NCBI GenBank assembly: GCA_937949745.1
Contig: CALECM010000059.1
Coordinates: forward strand, 7,325-71,324
Origin: an uncultured Bacteroidales bacterium
GTDB lineage: Bacteria > Bacteroidota > Bacteroidia > Bacteroidales > WCHB1-69
Direction of reading: 5' to 3'
DNA: 64,000 bases
Shown: positions 38,649 through 48,016 of the stretch, one piece after another
How positions within the stretch are numbered: the first letter of the stretch is position 1
Layout: every line of letters starts with the position of its first letter
Program-made: the position numbers and the translations under genes
The notes under the pieces: model-generated
Database searches by the model: none
What the model saw: the letters and a program-made list of their open reading frames with translations, nothing else
What the model was told of the DNA's origin: nothing

Positions 38649-38692
38649 TCCATGGGATGGTGAAAACAGATAGAATAGTGATAAATAACGTA

Positions 38693-38700
38693 CAAAAATA
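38693..38700 (-). promoter_or_regulatory. -7 promoter box for the sulfatase gene
   Basis: The minus strand reads TATTTTTG, 45 bases upstream of the start codon at 38648. Confidence 0.5.
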
Positions 38701-38764
38701 CGAATAATTATAGAGGCTTGCCGAATTGGCCTTATATTTTAAATAGGAAGGATATGTCAGGAAA

Positions 38765-40141
38765 TTACAAAAACTTTTTCGTCAGTTTAAAATTTTTAAA
38801 AGGAACATATTTAAGCGGCATATCCATCCAGGTAGGAGTGATTACGATAGAACGGGCATTACTGAAAGCCCGGAAACTTTCATAGCCGTGATATTTACCC
38901 ATGCCGCTGTTTCCAACGCCGCCAAACGGCAGGTGATGGTTGGTGATATGCATTAAGGTATCATTGATACATCCCCCGCCGGATGTGGTTTGCGACAATA
39001 TTTCTTTGGCCTCTTTATTTTTCCCGAAATAATAGAAAGCAAGCGGCTTTTCCTTTGTCAGGAGATAACCGGTTACGTCATCAAGCCGGTCGAAAGTCAA
39101 TACCGGCAGGATCGGACCGAAAATTTCTTCCTGCATCACGGGATCATCGACACTGATTCCCTCTATAAGAGTGGGGGAGATATATTTCTGAGCCGGGTCC
39201 ACATCGCCTCCGAATACAATATGGCCTTTGTCTAGGAGTTTTTGAAGCCGTTCCATTGCCTGGTCGCTTACGATTCTGGGATAATAGCGACTTTGTTTAA
39301 TATCCGGTCCAAACATTTCCGTAACATAGCCTTCCATTTTTTTCAGAAGTTCTTCTTTTACCGAATGATGAACATAGAGATAATCCGGTGCGATACAGGT
39401 TTGTCCGGCATTGATGGTTTTACCCCATATAATACGTTTTGCCGCACGGTCAAGGTTGGCGTTCTTATCTACAATACAAGGGCTTTTACCTCCCAATTCC
39501 AATACCACGGGGATCAAATGTTCCGATGCCGCTTTCATTACGGTTTTACCTAATGCCGGACTTCCCGTGAAAAAGAAAATATCAAATCGTTGTTGCCATA
39601 ATAATTGGTTTACATTCCGTCCCCCATGGGTTATCCCGATATAATGAGGCGGAAAGGTTTCGGTAATGAGTTTATCCATTATTTCCGCCGTAGCCGGGGC
39701 GTACGGCGAGGTTTTAAGTACGGCGCAACATCCGGAAGATATGGCTCCGATCAATGGATTCATCAGCAATTGGAACGGATAATTCCACGGGGCCGTGATC
39801 AGGGCTACTCCTAAAGGTTCATATAAAATACGGCTTCGGGAAGGAAATAAATGTATGGGAGTACTTACCTTTTCGGGTTTTGCCCATATCTTAAAATTCC
39901 TGAGGTGGGTATTTAATTCCTGTAGGACAATGCTTACTTCGGTAAGATATGCTTCCTCATAAGATTTATGCAGATCTTTCCATAATGCATCGCAAATTTC
40001 TTTTTCATATTTTTTAATAGCGGATTTGAAATTTCTTAATTGTTCTTTTCTAAAGTTAAGATCTTTGGTCTGCCGGCTGTTAAAAAACTGTTTCTGGTTT
40101 TCAAGCAATTGCCGGATCGCTTCTTCCGAGGTTTCTTTCAT
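38765..40141 (-). CDS. Aldehyde dehydrogenase, class 3 type
   Basis: A 458-residue NAD(P)-dependent dehydrogenase oxidising aldehydes to acids. The short length and the motifs fit the ALDH3 group: PWNYPFQLLMNPLIGAI, FTGSPALGK, ELGGKSPCIV (general-base Glu, about residue 212), GQTCIAPDY (catalytic Cys, about 247) and PFGGVGNSGMGKYHG. The C terminus has a short hydrophobic stretch but no clear membrane anchor. It lies 11 bases downstream of a short-chain dehydrogenase on the same strand. Together they could convert an alcohol to an acid, but the substrate is unknown. Confidence 0.9.
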   Translation of the reverse strand: MKETSEEAIRQLLENQKQFFNSRQTKDLNFRKEQLRNFKSAIKKYEKEICDALWKDLHKSYEEAYLTEVSIVLQELNTHLRNFKIWAKPEKVSTPIHLFPSRSRILYEPLGVALITAPWNYPFQLLMNPLIGAISSGCCAVLKTSPYAPATAEIMDKLITETFPPHYIGITHGGRNVNQLLWQQRFDIFFFTGSPALGKTVMKAASEHLIPVVLELGGKSPCIVDKNANLDRAAKRIIWGKTINAGQTCIAPDYLYVHHSVKEELLKKMEGYVTEMFGPDIKQSRYYPRIVSDQAMERLQKLLDKGHIVFGGDVDPAQKYISPTLIEGISVDDPVMQEEIFGPILPVLTFDRLDDVTGYLLTKEKPLAFYYFGKNKEAKEILSQTTSGGGCINDTLMHITNHHLPFGGVGNSGMGKYHGYESFRAFSNARSIVITPTWMDMPLKYVPFKNFKLTKKFL

Positions 40142-40152
40142 ACTGATGATAT

Positions 40153-40971
40153 TTAAGATTTACGGCCTTTAAAATTATCCATGGTAGCATATATGCCCAC
40201 TTTTTCTCCTACTAACCAGTCGAATCCCTTTACATTTAAGAGGCCTTGTAATAATCTTATCGTCCTGAAACTTAAAGGAATTCCTTTGAGGGTTTTATTC
40301 TTCTCGATCGCTTTTAAAACTTTATGGGCAACGTCTTCGGGTCTTAATATCGGTAAGAGCTTTGAGTTAACGCCTTCAAACATTCCGGTACTTATATAAT
40401 AGGGCATGACGGTGGTGACCGAAATATTCTTTTTCAACTGCTTCATTTCTAATCGCAAACTATCCGACCATCCTGTAACCGACCATTTACTGGCCGCGTA
40501 TACCGACATCCTGGGATTGGAGATCAGTCCGGCAAGCGAAGCGATATTACAAATATGACCGGCATTCCGTGCCATCATATCAGGTAAAAAAGCGTGGGTA
40601 ACCAGCATGGGAGCTTCGGCGTTGATCGACATTGTCCGTAATATATCCTGCCCGGTATGCTCATGGAAGAACTTTCCGACCACGATACCCGCGTTATTGA
40701 TCAGAACATCCACCGGACCGATTTCGCCTAATACTTTAGTCGCATTCCGGGTAATCTGTTCTGCGTCGGAAACATCCGTTTGGTACAGGTGGATTTTACC
40801 TAATGAAGCATATGCTTTATGAAGACTTTTCAGGGAATGCGGATCAATATCCCATACGATTAATTCCGCGCCTTTTTCCAATAACATTCTTCCTGTTATT
40901 TTACCGATGCCGGAGGCGCCGCCCGTGATTAAAACACGTTTGCCCTGCCAATTGAATTTTGGATTGCTCAT
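40153..40971 (-). CDS. Short-chain dehydrogenase/reductase
   Basis: 272 residues from the ATG at 40971 (MSNPKFNW). The Rossmann motif TGGASGIG (about 19-26), NNAG, and the catalytic Tyr and Lys of YAASK (about 157-161) are present. The C-terminal region resembles SDRs acting on lipid-like or retinol-like substrates. The frame can be read further upstream to a TTG at 41013, but that lies only 4 bases past the promoter box at 41018-41025, so the internal ATG is preferred. First gene of a two-gene unit with the aldehyde dehydrogenase. Confidence 0.85.
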   Translation of the reverse strand: MSNPKFNWQGKRVLITGGASGIGKITGRMLLEKGAELIVWDIDPHSLKSLHKAYASLGKIHLYQTDVSDAEQITRNATKVLGEIGPVDVLINNAGIVVGKFFHEHTGQDILRTMSINAEAPMLVTHAFLPDMMARNAGHICNIASLAGLISNPRMSVYAASKWSVTGWSDSLRLEMKQLKKNISVTTVMPYYISTGMFEGVNSKLLPILRPEDVAHKVLKAIEKNKTLKGIPLSFRTIRLLQGLLNVKGFDWLVGEKVGIYATMDNFKGRKS

Positions 40972-41017
40972 GGTCTGATATGCTGTAAAAATAGAACATG
41001 AACTTTCAGGCAATGTT

Positions 41018-41025
41018 CAAAAATA
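41018..41025 (-). promoter_or_regulatory. -7 promoter box for the SDR-aldehyde dehydrogenase pair
   Basis: The minus strand reads TATTTTTG, 46 bases upstream of the ATG at 40971. Confidence 0.5.
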
Positions 41026-41075
41026 TAAAAGAAATACAGTAGGATTCCAACCTTAATGAATACGGATAATGATAA

Positions 41076-41375
41076 TTAATCCAGGAAATTACGGACGTGT
41101 TGTAACAATGTATTTTTGTCCATTCCTCCTGATTGGCGCCATACGATCCTGCCTTTTTTGAAAATCAGGAAAGTCGGGACGGATTGTATCTGATATTGAT
41201 TCGCCACAGCCTGGTTTTTATCGATATCGATTTTAATGACACGGGCTTTCCCGTTCAGTTCTTTCCCTAAAGATTCAACAATAGGCGTCATCGCTTTGCA
41301 CGGGCCGCACCATGTCGCGAAAAAATCTACCAGCACCGGCAGTTCTCCTTGTATGATTTCGTTAAATGTTTCCAT
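41076..41375 (-). CDS. trxA: Thioredoxin
   Basis: 99 residues from the ATG at 41375, typical of thioredoxin. WCGPC at residues 22-26 is the redox site, and the cis-Pro segment SVPTFLIFKKG is present. There is no signal peptide, so it works in the cytosol as a disulfide reductant. The frame continues upstream to 41405, but that longer start sits upstream of the promoter box at 41385-41392 and adds residues the family lacks. Confidence 0.93.
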   Translation of the reverse strand: METFNEIIQGELPVLVDFFATWCGPCKAMTPIVESLGKELNGKARVIKIDIDKNQAVANQYQIQSVPTFLIFKKGRIVWRQSGGMDKNTLLQHVRNFLD

Positions 41376-41384
41376 GATTCTCTT

Positions 41385-41392
41385 CAAAATTA
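41385..41392 (-). promoter_or_regulatory. -7 promoter box for trxA
   Basis: The minus strand reads TAATTTTG, 10 bases upstream of the ATG at 41375. The leader would be very short. Confidence 0.45.
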
Positions 41393-41526
41393 TGATAAAT
41401 AACATCCTCCCTGACTAAAAGTTTGAAAGAAACTCTTCCCGATATATAGAAAACAGCTTGAAGTAGATGATTCAACCCTATCTGAAACTTTTATTCCGGG
41501 ATCGTGTTTTAAGGTAATAATATTTA

Positions 41527-41534
41527 TATTTTTG
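41527..41534 (+). promoter_or_regulatory. -7 promoter box for pgk
   Basis: TATTTTTG lies 27 bases before the pgk ATG. A weak TTTT at 41507-41510 could serve as the -33 region. Confidence 0.5.
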
Positions 41535-41561
41535 CGTGATAAATCTTAATGCCGAATTATT

Positions 41562-42755
41562 ATGAAATCAATTGATCAGGTTAATTTTAAAGGAAAAAAA
41601 GCTTTGGTAAGAGTTGACTATAATGTGCCATTGAATGACAAAATGGAAGTAACCGGCACCATGCGGATCGAACGGACGGTTCCTACCGTGAAAAAAATCG
41701 TGGGTGACGGGGGAATCGCTATTCTCATGTCACACCTTGGACGTCCTAAAGGACAGGTAATAGATAGTATGTCGCTGAAATATGTGGTAGATGCCGTTTC
41801 GGAGATCATGGGACAGAAAGTTTATTTTTTGGGTGATGTGTTAAGTGACGATATCCAGGAAAAGGTAAATAACCTGAAACCCGGTGATATCGGTATTCTT
41901 GAGAATTTAAGGTTCCACCAGGAAGAAATGGACGGAGATGTGGAATTCGCCGGAAAGATAGCGTCTCTGGGAGATGTTTATGTGAACGACGCTTTCGGAG
42001 CCGCCCACAGGGCACACGCTTCCACCGCCGTTATTGCGCAGTTTTTCCCCGGGAAATCATTCGCAGGTTATCTTTTATACAATGAGGTAAACAACCTTGA
42101 CAAAACACTGGTGGATATCAAAAGACCTTTTACGGTTATTATCGGAGGATCTAAAATTTCAACTAAGATCGATATCATCGAAAGTCTGCTGGATAAAGTG
42201 GATACGCTTATTCTTACCGGCGGTATGAGTTATACTTTTTTAAAAGCGTTCGGAGAGAAAATCGGGGATTCCCTGTTTGAACCCGATCAGTTGGATACGG
42301 CATTAAATGTATTGAAAAGCGCTTACCGGAAAGGTGTTAACCTGGTATTACCCGTAGATAGTGTTTGCGGAGACCAGTATGCTCCCGATGCCAGTGTGAT
42401 TACGACAGAAACCAATACCATACCGGACGGCTGGATGGGACTGGACATAGGACCGAAAACAATTTCCAAGTTTTCCTCCGTAATCAAAAATTCCGAAACG
42501 ATCCTTTGGAACGGACCGGCCGGCGTTTTTGAATTCGACAAATTTAGTCATGGTACCAATTCAGTGGCGTTATGTGTGGCTGCCGCAACCGTATCCGGTT
42601 CATTCTCATTAGTAGGAGGGGGAGATACGATCACCGCGGTTAATAAATACGGTTTCCGGGATTTTATTTCTTACATCAGTACGGGAGGAGGAGCCATGTT
42701 GGAATATCTGGAAGGCAAAATGCTTCCGGGTATAGAGGCTTTGGAAAAATACTAA
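41562..42755 (+). CDS. pgk: Phosphoglycerate kinase
   Basis: A 397-residue two-domain glycolytic kinase, normal length. It transfers phosphate from 1,3-bisphosphoglycerate to ADP. Visible: the substrate-binding RVDYNVPLND, MSHLGRPKG, LENLRFH and NDAFGAAHRAHAS in the N domain, and in the C domain IIGGSKISTKI, GGMSYTFLKA, LWNGPAGVFEF and the nucleotide-binding GGGDTITAVNKYG. A single gene with its own promoter box and a strong hairpin downstream. Confidence 0.97.
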   Translation: MKSIDQVNFKGKKALVRVDYNVPLNDKMEVTGTMRIERTVPTVKKIVGDGGIAILMSHLGRPKGQVIDSMSLKYVVDAVSEIMGQKVYFLGDVLSDDIQEKVNNLKPGDIGILENLRFHQEEMDGDVEFAGKIASLGDVYVNDAFGAAHRAHASTAVIAQFFPGKSFAGYLLYNEVNNLDKTLVDIKRPFTVIIGGSKISTKIDIIESLLDKVDTLILTGGMSYTFLKAFGEKIGDSLFEPDQLDTALNVLKSAYRKGVNLVLPVDSVCGDQYAPDASVITTETNTIPDGWMGLDIGPKTISKFSSVIKNSETILWNGPAGVFEFDKFSHGTNSVALCVAAATVSGSFSLVGGGDTITAVNKYGFRDFISYISTGGGAMLEYLEGKMLPGIEALEKY

Positions 42756-42829
42756 TAGATTATATTGTTAATTCAATTAAATTTAGAGTAGATCATTTAA
42801 TCTATAGGTTTAATTAAGAATAGATTTTT

Positions 42830-42871
42830 ATCGCCTGTTATTTAACATGATTAATGAAAATAACAGGCGAT
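42830..42871. terminator. Strong hairpin between pgk and comM
   Basis: A perfect 14-bp stem (42830-42843 with 42858-42871; core ATCGCCTGTTATTT) encloses a 14-base loop. The tract after it on the plus strand, ATTATTGTTA, is only moderately T-rich. It probably ends pgk transcripts but lies just before the comM promoter box. Confidence 0.6.
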
Positions 42872-42889
42872 ATTATTGTTAAAATTTTC

Positions 42890-42897
42890 TATATTTG
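42890..42897 (+). promoter_or_regulatory. -7 promoter box for comM
   Basis: TATATTTG lies 20 bases before the ATG at 42918. Confidence 0.5.
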
Positions 42898-42917
42898 CAT
42901 TCTCAAAATAACTCGGA

Positions 42918-44462
42918 ATGCTAATCAAAACTTACAGTTGCGCCCTGATGGGGGTAGCCGCTATTCCTATCACCATTGAAGTAAGTGTGGAAATAGGAGT
43001 GAATTTTTTCCTGGTCGGATTACCCGACAGCGCCGTAAAAGAAAGCCAGCAACGCATCGATACCGCCTTAAAAAGTTGCGGCTATAAAATCCCGGGAAAG
43101 AAAATTGTCATTAATATGGCTCCCGCCGATATCAGGAAAGAGGGTTCTGCGTTCGATCTCACATTGGCAATGGGTATTTTGATCGCTTCCGAACAAATAA
43201 CACCCTTGAAGAACGTAGCGGATTATTATATAATGGGTGAACTTTCTCTTGACGGGAGTATTCAGCCGGTAAGAGGCGCTTTGCCGGTGGCGATCGAGGC
43301 CCGGAAAAGAGGAAAGAAAGGTGTCATACTGCCTCTTGCCAATGCGAAAGAAGCGGCTATCGTGAGTGATATTGAAGTACTGGGAGCGGAAAATATCAGG
43401 CAGGTCATCGATTATTTCCAGGATGGTATCGCAATCTCTCCCATGACCATCGATACCCGTGAAGAGTTTCACAAAAGTTTGAATGAATATGAATTAGACT
43501 TTTCTGATGTAAAAGGACAGGAAAACATCAAACGGGCGCTCGAAATTGCCGCCGGTGGCGGTCACAATGCCATTTTAATCGGATCACCCGGCTCAGGAAA
43601 AACCATGCTGGCCAAACGTCTTCCTTCCATTTTACCGCCCATGACATTGAATGAAGCGCTGGAAACCACTAAAATCCATTCCGTTGCCGGAAAAATGGGC
43701 CGTTATTCGTCTCTGATCTCCGTTCGCCCGTTCAGGTCGCCACACCATACGATAAGCGATGTGGCTTTGGTCGGAGGAGGTACGCATCCGCAACCCGGAG
43801 AAATTTCACTGGCCCATAACGGTGTACTTTTCCTCGACGAATTGCCGGAATTCAAAAGGACGGTGCTCGAAGTGATGCGTCAACCTCTGGAAGACCGTTA
43901 CGTGACGATCTCGCGTTCCAAATACACCGTTGAATTTCCGGCGTCCTTTATGTTCCTGGCCGCGATGAATCCCTGTCCATGCGGTAATTATAACCATCCT
44001 TCAAAAAAGTGTACCTGCAGTCCGGGTGAAGTACAACGTTATCTGAATAAAGTCTCCGGACCTTTGATGGACAGGATCGATATACATGTGGAAGTGGTTC
44101 CCGTAAGCCATGAGGAACTGGCATCTCCCTCTACAGGAGAAAGGAGTGAATCGATCCGGGAAAGGGTCATGGAAGCCCGGGATATCCAGCGGAAACGTTT
44201 TCAGTCCATATCCGGTACATTTTGTAATGCCCAGATGAACAGTAATCTGGTCGGATCATTTTGTAATATTACACGGGAAGGTCAGGAGTTATTGAAATTG
44301 GCCATGGAGAGACTGGGATTATCGGCCCGCGCCTATGACCGCATTTTGAAAGTCGCCCGTACCATTGCGGATCTCGACCATAAGCAAGATATCGAAATAG
44401 GTCATTTGTCCGAAGCGATCAATTTCAGAAGTCTGGACCGGGACAATTGGGGTAGGTTATAA
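42918..44462 (+). CDS. comM: ComM/YifB-family AAA+ helicase
   Basis: A 514-residue Mg-chelatase-like AAA+ ATPase. An N-terminal ribosomal-S5-like domain (about 20-145) is followed by the ATPase core with Walker A GSPGSGKT (about residue 221), Walker B FLDELPEF (about 304), a Cys-rich MNPCPCGNYNHPSKKCTC segment, and the C-terminal lid. ComM is the branch-migration helicase that helps integrate DNA during natural transformation; the family is also common in species not known to be competent. It converges on the LytTR regulator gene. Confidence 0.93.
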   Translation: MLIKTYSCALMGVAAIPITIEVSVEIGVNFFLVGLPDSAVKESQQRIDTALKSCGYKIPGKKIVINMAPADIRKEGSAFDLTLAMGILIASEQITPLKNVADYYIMGELSLDGSIQPVRGALPVAIEARKRGKKGVILPLANAKEAAIVSDIEVLGAENIRQVIDYFQDGIAISPMTIDTREEFHKSLNEYELDFSDVKGQENIKRALEIAAGGGHNAILIGSPGSGKTMLAKRLPSILPPMTLNEALETTKIHSVAGKMGRYSSLISVRPFRSPHHTISDVALVGGGTHPQPGEISLAHNGVLFLDELPEFKRTVLEVMRQPLEDRYVTISRSKYTVEFPASFMFLAAMNPCPCGNYNHPSKKCTCSPGEVQRYLNKVSGPLMDRIDIHVEVVPVSHEELASPSTGERSESIRERVMEARDIQRKRFQSISGTFCNAQMNSNLVGSFCNITREGQELLKLAMERLGLSARAYDRILKVARTIADLDHKQDIEIGHLSEAINFRSLDRDNWGRL

Positions 44463-44484
44463 GTCAGGGAATCCTTACGGACAA

Positions 44485-45264
44485 TTAATTTTCGTATGTT
44501 CCGGTGAACCATTTCTTGAAATCCTTAATTTTCGCCCGGCTCACCACGATACGTTCGGGAGAAGGTATGGTGAGATTTACGGAAAGACGGTTGCCAAACC
44601 ATAACGTTAAATCGGAAATGGCTGCTTTGGCAATAATGAACTGGCGGTTCGCCCGGAAAAAATCTTTCGGGTCAAGTTGATTGGATATTTCGTCCAATGA
44701 CTGATCCGCATAATATGTTTTATTTTGGAACGTTACGGCTTTCACTAATTTTGTATCCATATAAATATAAGCGATATCCTTTACTTTCACCGGTATTAAT
44801 TTATCTTTCTCAGGGAACAGGAAATAGGACTTATATGCAGGAGCGGGTTCCTTAAGGTAAAGTCTTTCAATCATCTGGTCAATAATATCTTTATCCATCG
44901 TTATATTGGGAGTTAATCTTCTTAACTTCTGGATTGACTTTACCAGGTCGGATTTGTCGATGGGTTTCAGTAGATAATCTATGCTGTTCACTTCAAAAGC
45001 CTGAAGCGCATACTGGTCGTAAGCCGTCGTAAAGATGATGGGACAATGAAGCGTTATTTCGTCAAAAATGGAAAATGAAGGTCCGTCGGCAAGATGGATA
45101 TCCATAAACGCGACATCCGGAGTATCGTGGTGCCGGAACCATTCCACACTGTCTTCGATGGATTCCAGCATGGCTTCGATCGTTATGTCCGGCGCCACCT
45201 CCCGGATCAGTTGTGCAAGGGACCTGGCCATCACTTTTTCGTCTTCGATAATAACTGTTTTCAT
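44485..45264 (-). CDS. LytTR response regulator
   Basis: 259 residues. A receiver domain (about 1-120) has the acidic pair EDE at 7-9, phospho-acceptor Asp55 (VAFMDIHLADG), TTAYDQYA and the Lys in LLKPID. The C-terminal LytTR DNA-binding domain (about 155-255) includes FFRANRQFIIAKAAI. Its start overlaps the end of the sensor kinase gene by 4 bases, so the two are translationally coupled and form a pair. The target genes are not identifiable here. Confidence 0.92.
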   Translation of the reverse strand: MKTVIIEDEKVMARSLAQLIREVAPDITIEAMLESIEDSVEWFRHHDTPDVAFMDIHLADGPSFSIFDEITLHCPIIFTTAYDQYALQAFEVNSIDYLLKPIDKSDLVKSIQKLRRLTPNITMDKDIIDQMIERLYLKEPAPAYKSYFLFPEKDKLIPVKVKDIAYIYMDTKLVKAVTFQNKTYYADQSLDEISNQLDPKDFFRANRQFIIAKAAISDLTLWFGNRLSVNLTIPSPERIVVSRAKIKDFKKWFTGTYEN

Positions 45265-46316
45265 AGCTCTGTTAAAGGAAGTGAAACTATAAATTTATTT
45301 TCGGTCTGGGTGATCACAATTGCTCTCTCAAATCGAAGCATATATCTTTCGTTAAGGTTTTTGAGTCCTATCCCTACACCGGGTTCTTTCATCTTTTTCG
45401 ATTGGATAAGATTGGAAACGCACAATTTTTCATCATCGGTAGTATAAATTTGTACCGTAAGGGAAAGTTTTTCGCTGATCACATTATGTTTTATGGCATT
45501 TTCGACAAGCGTTTGAAGACTGATCGGAATAATAGGGTAGTGGTAATACTTTTCATCGATCCTGAAATCGAAGGAGAGGTTTTCCCCGTACCTGATCAAC
45601 ATTAATTCACAATAAGCACTGGTAAATTCGAGCTCATCCTTTAGCGGCAGCAGGTCTTTGTCCTGGATGGTATAACGAAGGACATTGGAAAATTTCTGTA
45701 CATAATCTTCGGCTTTTTCAGGATCCAGCCGGATAAGGGATTTTAATGTGCCGAGACAATTAAATAGAAAATGAGGATTTATCTGGTTCTTAAGGGCTTC
45801 ATATCTCGTTTTAATATTTTCGGCGCTTAATTTTTCATATTCCAGGGCAATCTGTTGTTTTTTATACTGCAGGTAATTGAACTGGGTTAAGAAAATAGTG
45901 ACCAATGATATCAGGAAATTACGAATAAAATTTCCCAGGAAAAATCTCCCTAATACGGTACTCCTGTCGAATAAAAGCATATTGGCCTGTGAGAACAGGA
46001 AGGAGAAGATTAGGGTTGCCAGAATATTGAACAGTATAATATTAAGGAACTGTTTTTGGGATCCCTTCTGAATTTTAATCAGATGGGAATTGATAATGGA
46101 TATAATGAAGGTATAGAGAAAAGTAGAGAAAAAACTGTATAATAGGAAAAAAATATTAATTCCCGCATAGTGGGGCGGAATACCTTTCGGATTATCCAGC
46201 GCGCTAACTCCCAGAAAATAAATGAGGATATAGAAAATATTGATAAGTAGCGATATGAATAGAGAAAATACAATTAAGTTCCGGTAATTTATAGGGTAAT
46301 GATTAGCCTCTTTCAT
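45261..46316 (-). CDS. LytS-type sensor histidine kinase
   Basis: 351 residues. Four N-terminal membrane segments (within about 10-150), then a coiled region and the His_kinase domain with the phospho-acceptor His in INPHFLFN (about residue 179) and the ATP lid GIGLKNLNERY. No extracellular sensor domain is evident, so the input is probably sensed in or at the membrane. It is the upstream member of a two-gene unit with the LytTR regulator, from the promoter at 46366-46399. Confidence 0.92.
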   Translation of the reverse strand: MKEANHYPINYRNLIVFSLFISLLINIFYILIYFLGVSALDNPKGIPPHYAGINIFFLLYSFFSTFLYTFIISIINSHLIKIQKGSQKQFLNIILFNILATLIFSFLFSQANMLLFDRSTVLGRFFLGNFIRNFLISLVTIFLTQFNYLQYKKQQIALEYEKLSAENIKTRYEALKNQINPHFLFNCLGTLKSLIRLDPEKAEDYVQKFSNVLRYTIQDKDLLPLKDELEFTSAYCELMLIRYGENLSFDFRIDEKYYHYPIIPISLQTLVENAIKHNVISEKLSLTVQIYTTDDEKLCVSNLIQSKKMKEPGVGIGLKNLNERYMLRFERAIVITQTENKFIVSLPLTEL

Positions 46317-46365
46317 CAGGTTATTTTATTTTCAGAACTCTGTTAGTATATCTCGTAAACAAAGG

Positions 46366-46399
46366 CAAATATAATATTCTTTGTGTGAACCATCTCAAA
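46366..46399 (-). promoter_or_regulatory. Promoter of the LytS/LytTR pair
   Basis: On the minus strand TTTG (46399-46396) precedes TATATTTG (46373-46366) by 22 bases, a good Bacteroidota promoter. The kinase start is 50 bases downstream. Confidence 0.6.
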
Positions 46400-46429
46400 A
46401 CAGATGATTATCTTGGGCGGTTTGAAGTA

Positions 46430-46930
46430 TTATGCCATAATCAGTAATACGTAATAAATTTGGTTTGAATATACCGGATCTCCTGATAGTGGGTACGGTA
46501 AATTTCTTTCTAAGGTCATAAATAGTATGGGAACGGGCGGTAAAGAACGATCTTCTACAGGAAGAAAGAAGAGCATTACCTGTTGAATATTCCATTGATC
46601 CGTTAGATATTGATCATACAAATAAACCGGAAAAGTTTCATCTGTAGTTTCCATGGTTGAAAAGGCTGATTCATACGGATACGGATAAGAAGTGTAGATT
46701 TCTTCCCAGGAGGGCAACAGGTTATCGGTTATGGTGGAAAAATATAATTGCAGAGGAATACCTGTTGAGCCTTCCTCATAATAGGGTGTACCCAATATTC
46801 CGGTATAAGTGGAATGCGGGTCGGTAAGTACGGATTCATATTCCGTTTTTTCAAGGATGCGGTTATAATCAGGATTAAATTCCTGAACCGCCGCACCGTC
46901 TGGCTTCTTGTTGATGATGATAAAGATCAT
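46430..46930 (-). CDS. Hypothetical protein, 166 residues
   Basis: I do not recognise a family. It has no signal peptide, membrane segment or known motif. The composition is rich in Pro, Tyr, Ser and Thr, and the predicted strands (IPLQLYFSTI, VMLFFLPVED, IYYVLLIMA) suggest a small beta-rich cytosolic protein. The ATG at 46930 follows a promoter box (46972-46979). It sits upstream of the two-component pair, but that pair has its own promoter, so a functional link is only possible. Confidence 0.6.
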   Translation of the reverse strand: MIFIIINKKPDGAAVQEFNPDYNRILEKTEYESVLTDPHSTYTGILGTPYYEEGSTGIPLQLYFSTITDNLLPSWEEIYTSYPYPYESAFSTMETTDETFPVYLYDQYLTDQWNIQQVMLFFLPVEDRSLPPVPILFMTLERNLPYPLSGDPVYSNQIYYVLLIMA

Positions 46931-46971
46931 TTTACTTTGGTTTGATGATAAGTGTTGTTTTAATGGTGAAG

Positions 46972-46979
46972 CAAAAGTA
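46972..46979 (-). promoter_or_regulatory. -7 promoter box for the 166-residue hypothetical gene
   Basis: The minus strand reads TACTTTTG, 41 bases upstream of the start codon. Confidence 0.45.
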
Positions 46980-47111
46980 TTTTATTTGATGAATGCGCCC
47001 GGTGAAAATTGTATGAAATGGAAAAATAAGGATCTGAATGGTCAGAAAAGATGTTGAACGGTATTGTCGTGAAAATATAACTGCGGAGAAACCTTTTAGT
47101 CCGAATTTTTG

Positions 47112-47119
47112 TACATTTG
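47112..47119 (+). promoter_or_regulatory. -7 promoter box for the DUF2520-kdsC pair
   Basis: TACATTTG lies 70 bases before the ATG at 47190. Confidence 0.45.
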
Positions 47120-47189
47120 CAACACTATTAAACCGTTGGTATATGATCGGTAATTCACGGTTTTGGCATTTTATACTATAGGTAAATAT

Positions 47190-47975
47190 ATGAACTTCTC
47201 AATTATCGGATCCGGAAATATTGCCTCATGGCTGGCTTATGTTATTCACAGGAATGGAGAAAAGATCGATCAGGTCTACAGTCGTTGTTATACACATGCC
47301 TCTTCTTTAGCGACTCAATACGGAGCCGAACCTATTGATGATATATCCAGGCTTAATGACAGAAGCGACATCTATATCTTTACTTTAAATGATACGGCAT
47401 ATCATAAAGTATTAAAGGATGTTAAATTCAATATGAATTTGGCTGTCCATACATCGGGTTCACTTTCTCAGGAACTTTTTAAGGGTTTTGCCAGCCATTA
47501 CGGCGTGATCTATCCCTACCAGTCGATTTCTGCCGGTATGGACTATTCGGGAATTACGGTGCCTTTATGTATAGAGGCGGATAATGAACAAACCTTAGCG
47601 CATTTGCGTCATATAGCCGGTAGCTGGACGGATCAGGTTTATGAAATCGGTGAAGCGGACCGTGGCTATTTGCATCTTGCCGCTGTTTTCAGTTGCAATT
47701 TTGTGAACGCTTTATATGGGGTCGGATATGATATCCTGAAATACAGGAATATAGATCCCGGCATTATGAAGCCGTTATTACAGAATACTTTGCAAAAACT
47801 GGATTTTATGTCTCCATCGGAAGCGCAGACAGGGCCGGCCGTGAGACACGAATTCCCGATTATGGAAAAACATCTCGGAATGTTGAAAATAGAAGAATTA
47901 AAGGAGGTTTATCGTTTGATATCATCTCTTATTCAGGAAAAGAATGCGGAAAATGATAATACGGATAAGGTTTGA
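47190..47975 (+). CDS. Rossmann-fold DUF2520 protein
   Basis: 261 residues from the ATG at 47190. The N-terminal NAD(P)-binding fold starts at once (NFSIIGSGNIASWLAYVI), and the C-terminal helical DUF2520 domain (about 130-255) includes HLAAVFSCNFVNALYG and TGPAVRHEFPIMEKHL. The overall fold resembles pyrroline-5-carboxylate reductase and F420-dependent oxidoreductases, but no substrate is established. The longer frame starts at a TTG (47163) and lengthens the protein before the Rossmann strand, so it is less likely. It precedes a KdsC-like gene by about 40 bases, a common Bacteroidota pairing. Confidence 0.83.
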   Translation: MNFSIIGSGNIASWLAYVIHRNGEKIDQVYSRCYTHASSLATQYGAEPIDDISRLNDRSDIYIFTLNDTAYHKVLKDVKFNMNLAVHTSGSLSQELFKGFASHYGVIYPYQSISAGMDYSGITVPLCIEADNEQTLAHLRHIAGSWTDQVYEIGEADRGYLHLAAVFSCNFVNALYGVGYDILKYRNIDPGIMKPLLQNTLQKLDFMSPSEAQTGPAVRHEFPIMEKHLGMLKIEELKEVYRLISSLIQEKNAENDNTDKV

Positions 47976-48016
47976 AATATTCTTCCGGATTAAAATGATT
48001 AATTTAAAAATTTGAT

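Noticed and set aside
44485..46316. Two-component pair as regulator of comM or the 166-residue gene
   Set aside because: comM is convergent with its own promoter and the orphan has its own -7 box. Adjacency alone does not show control.
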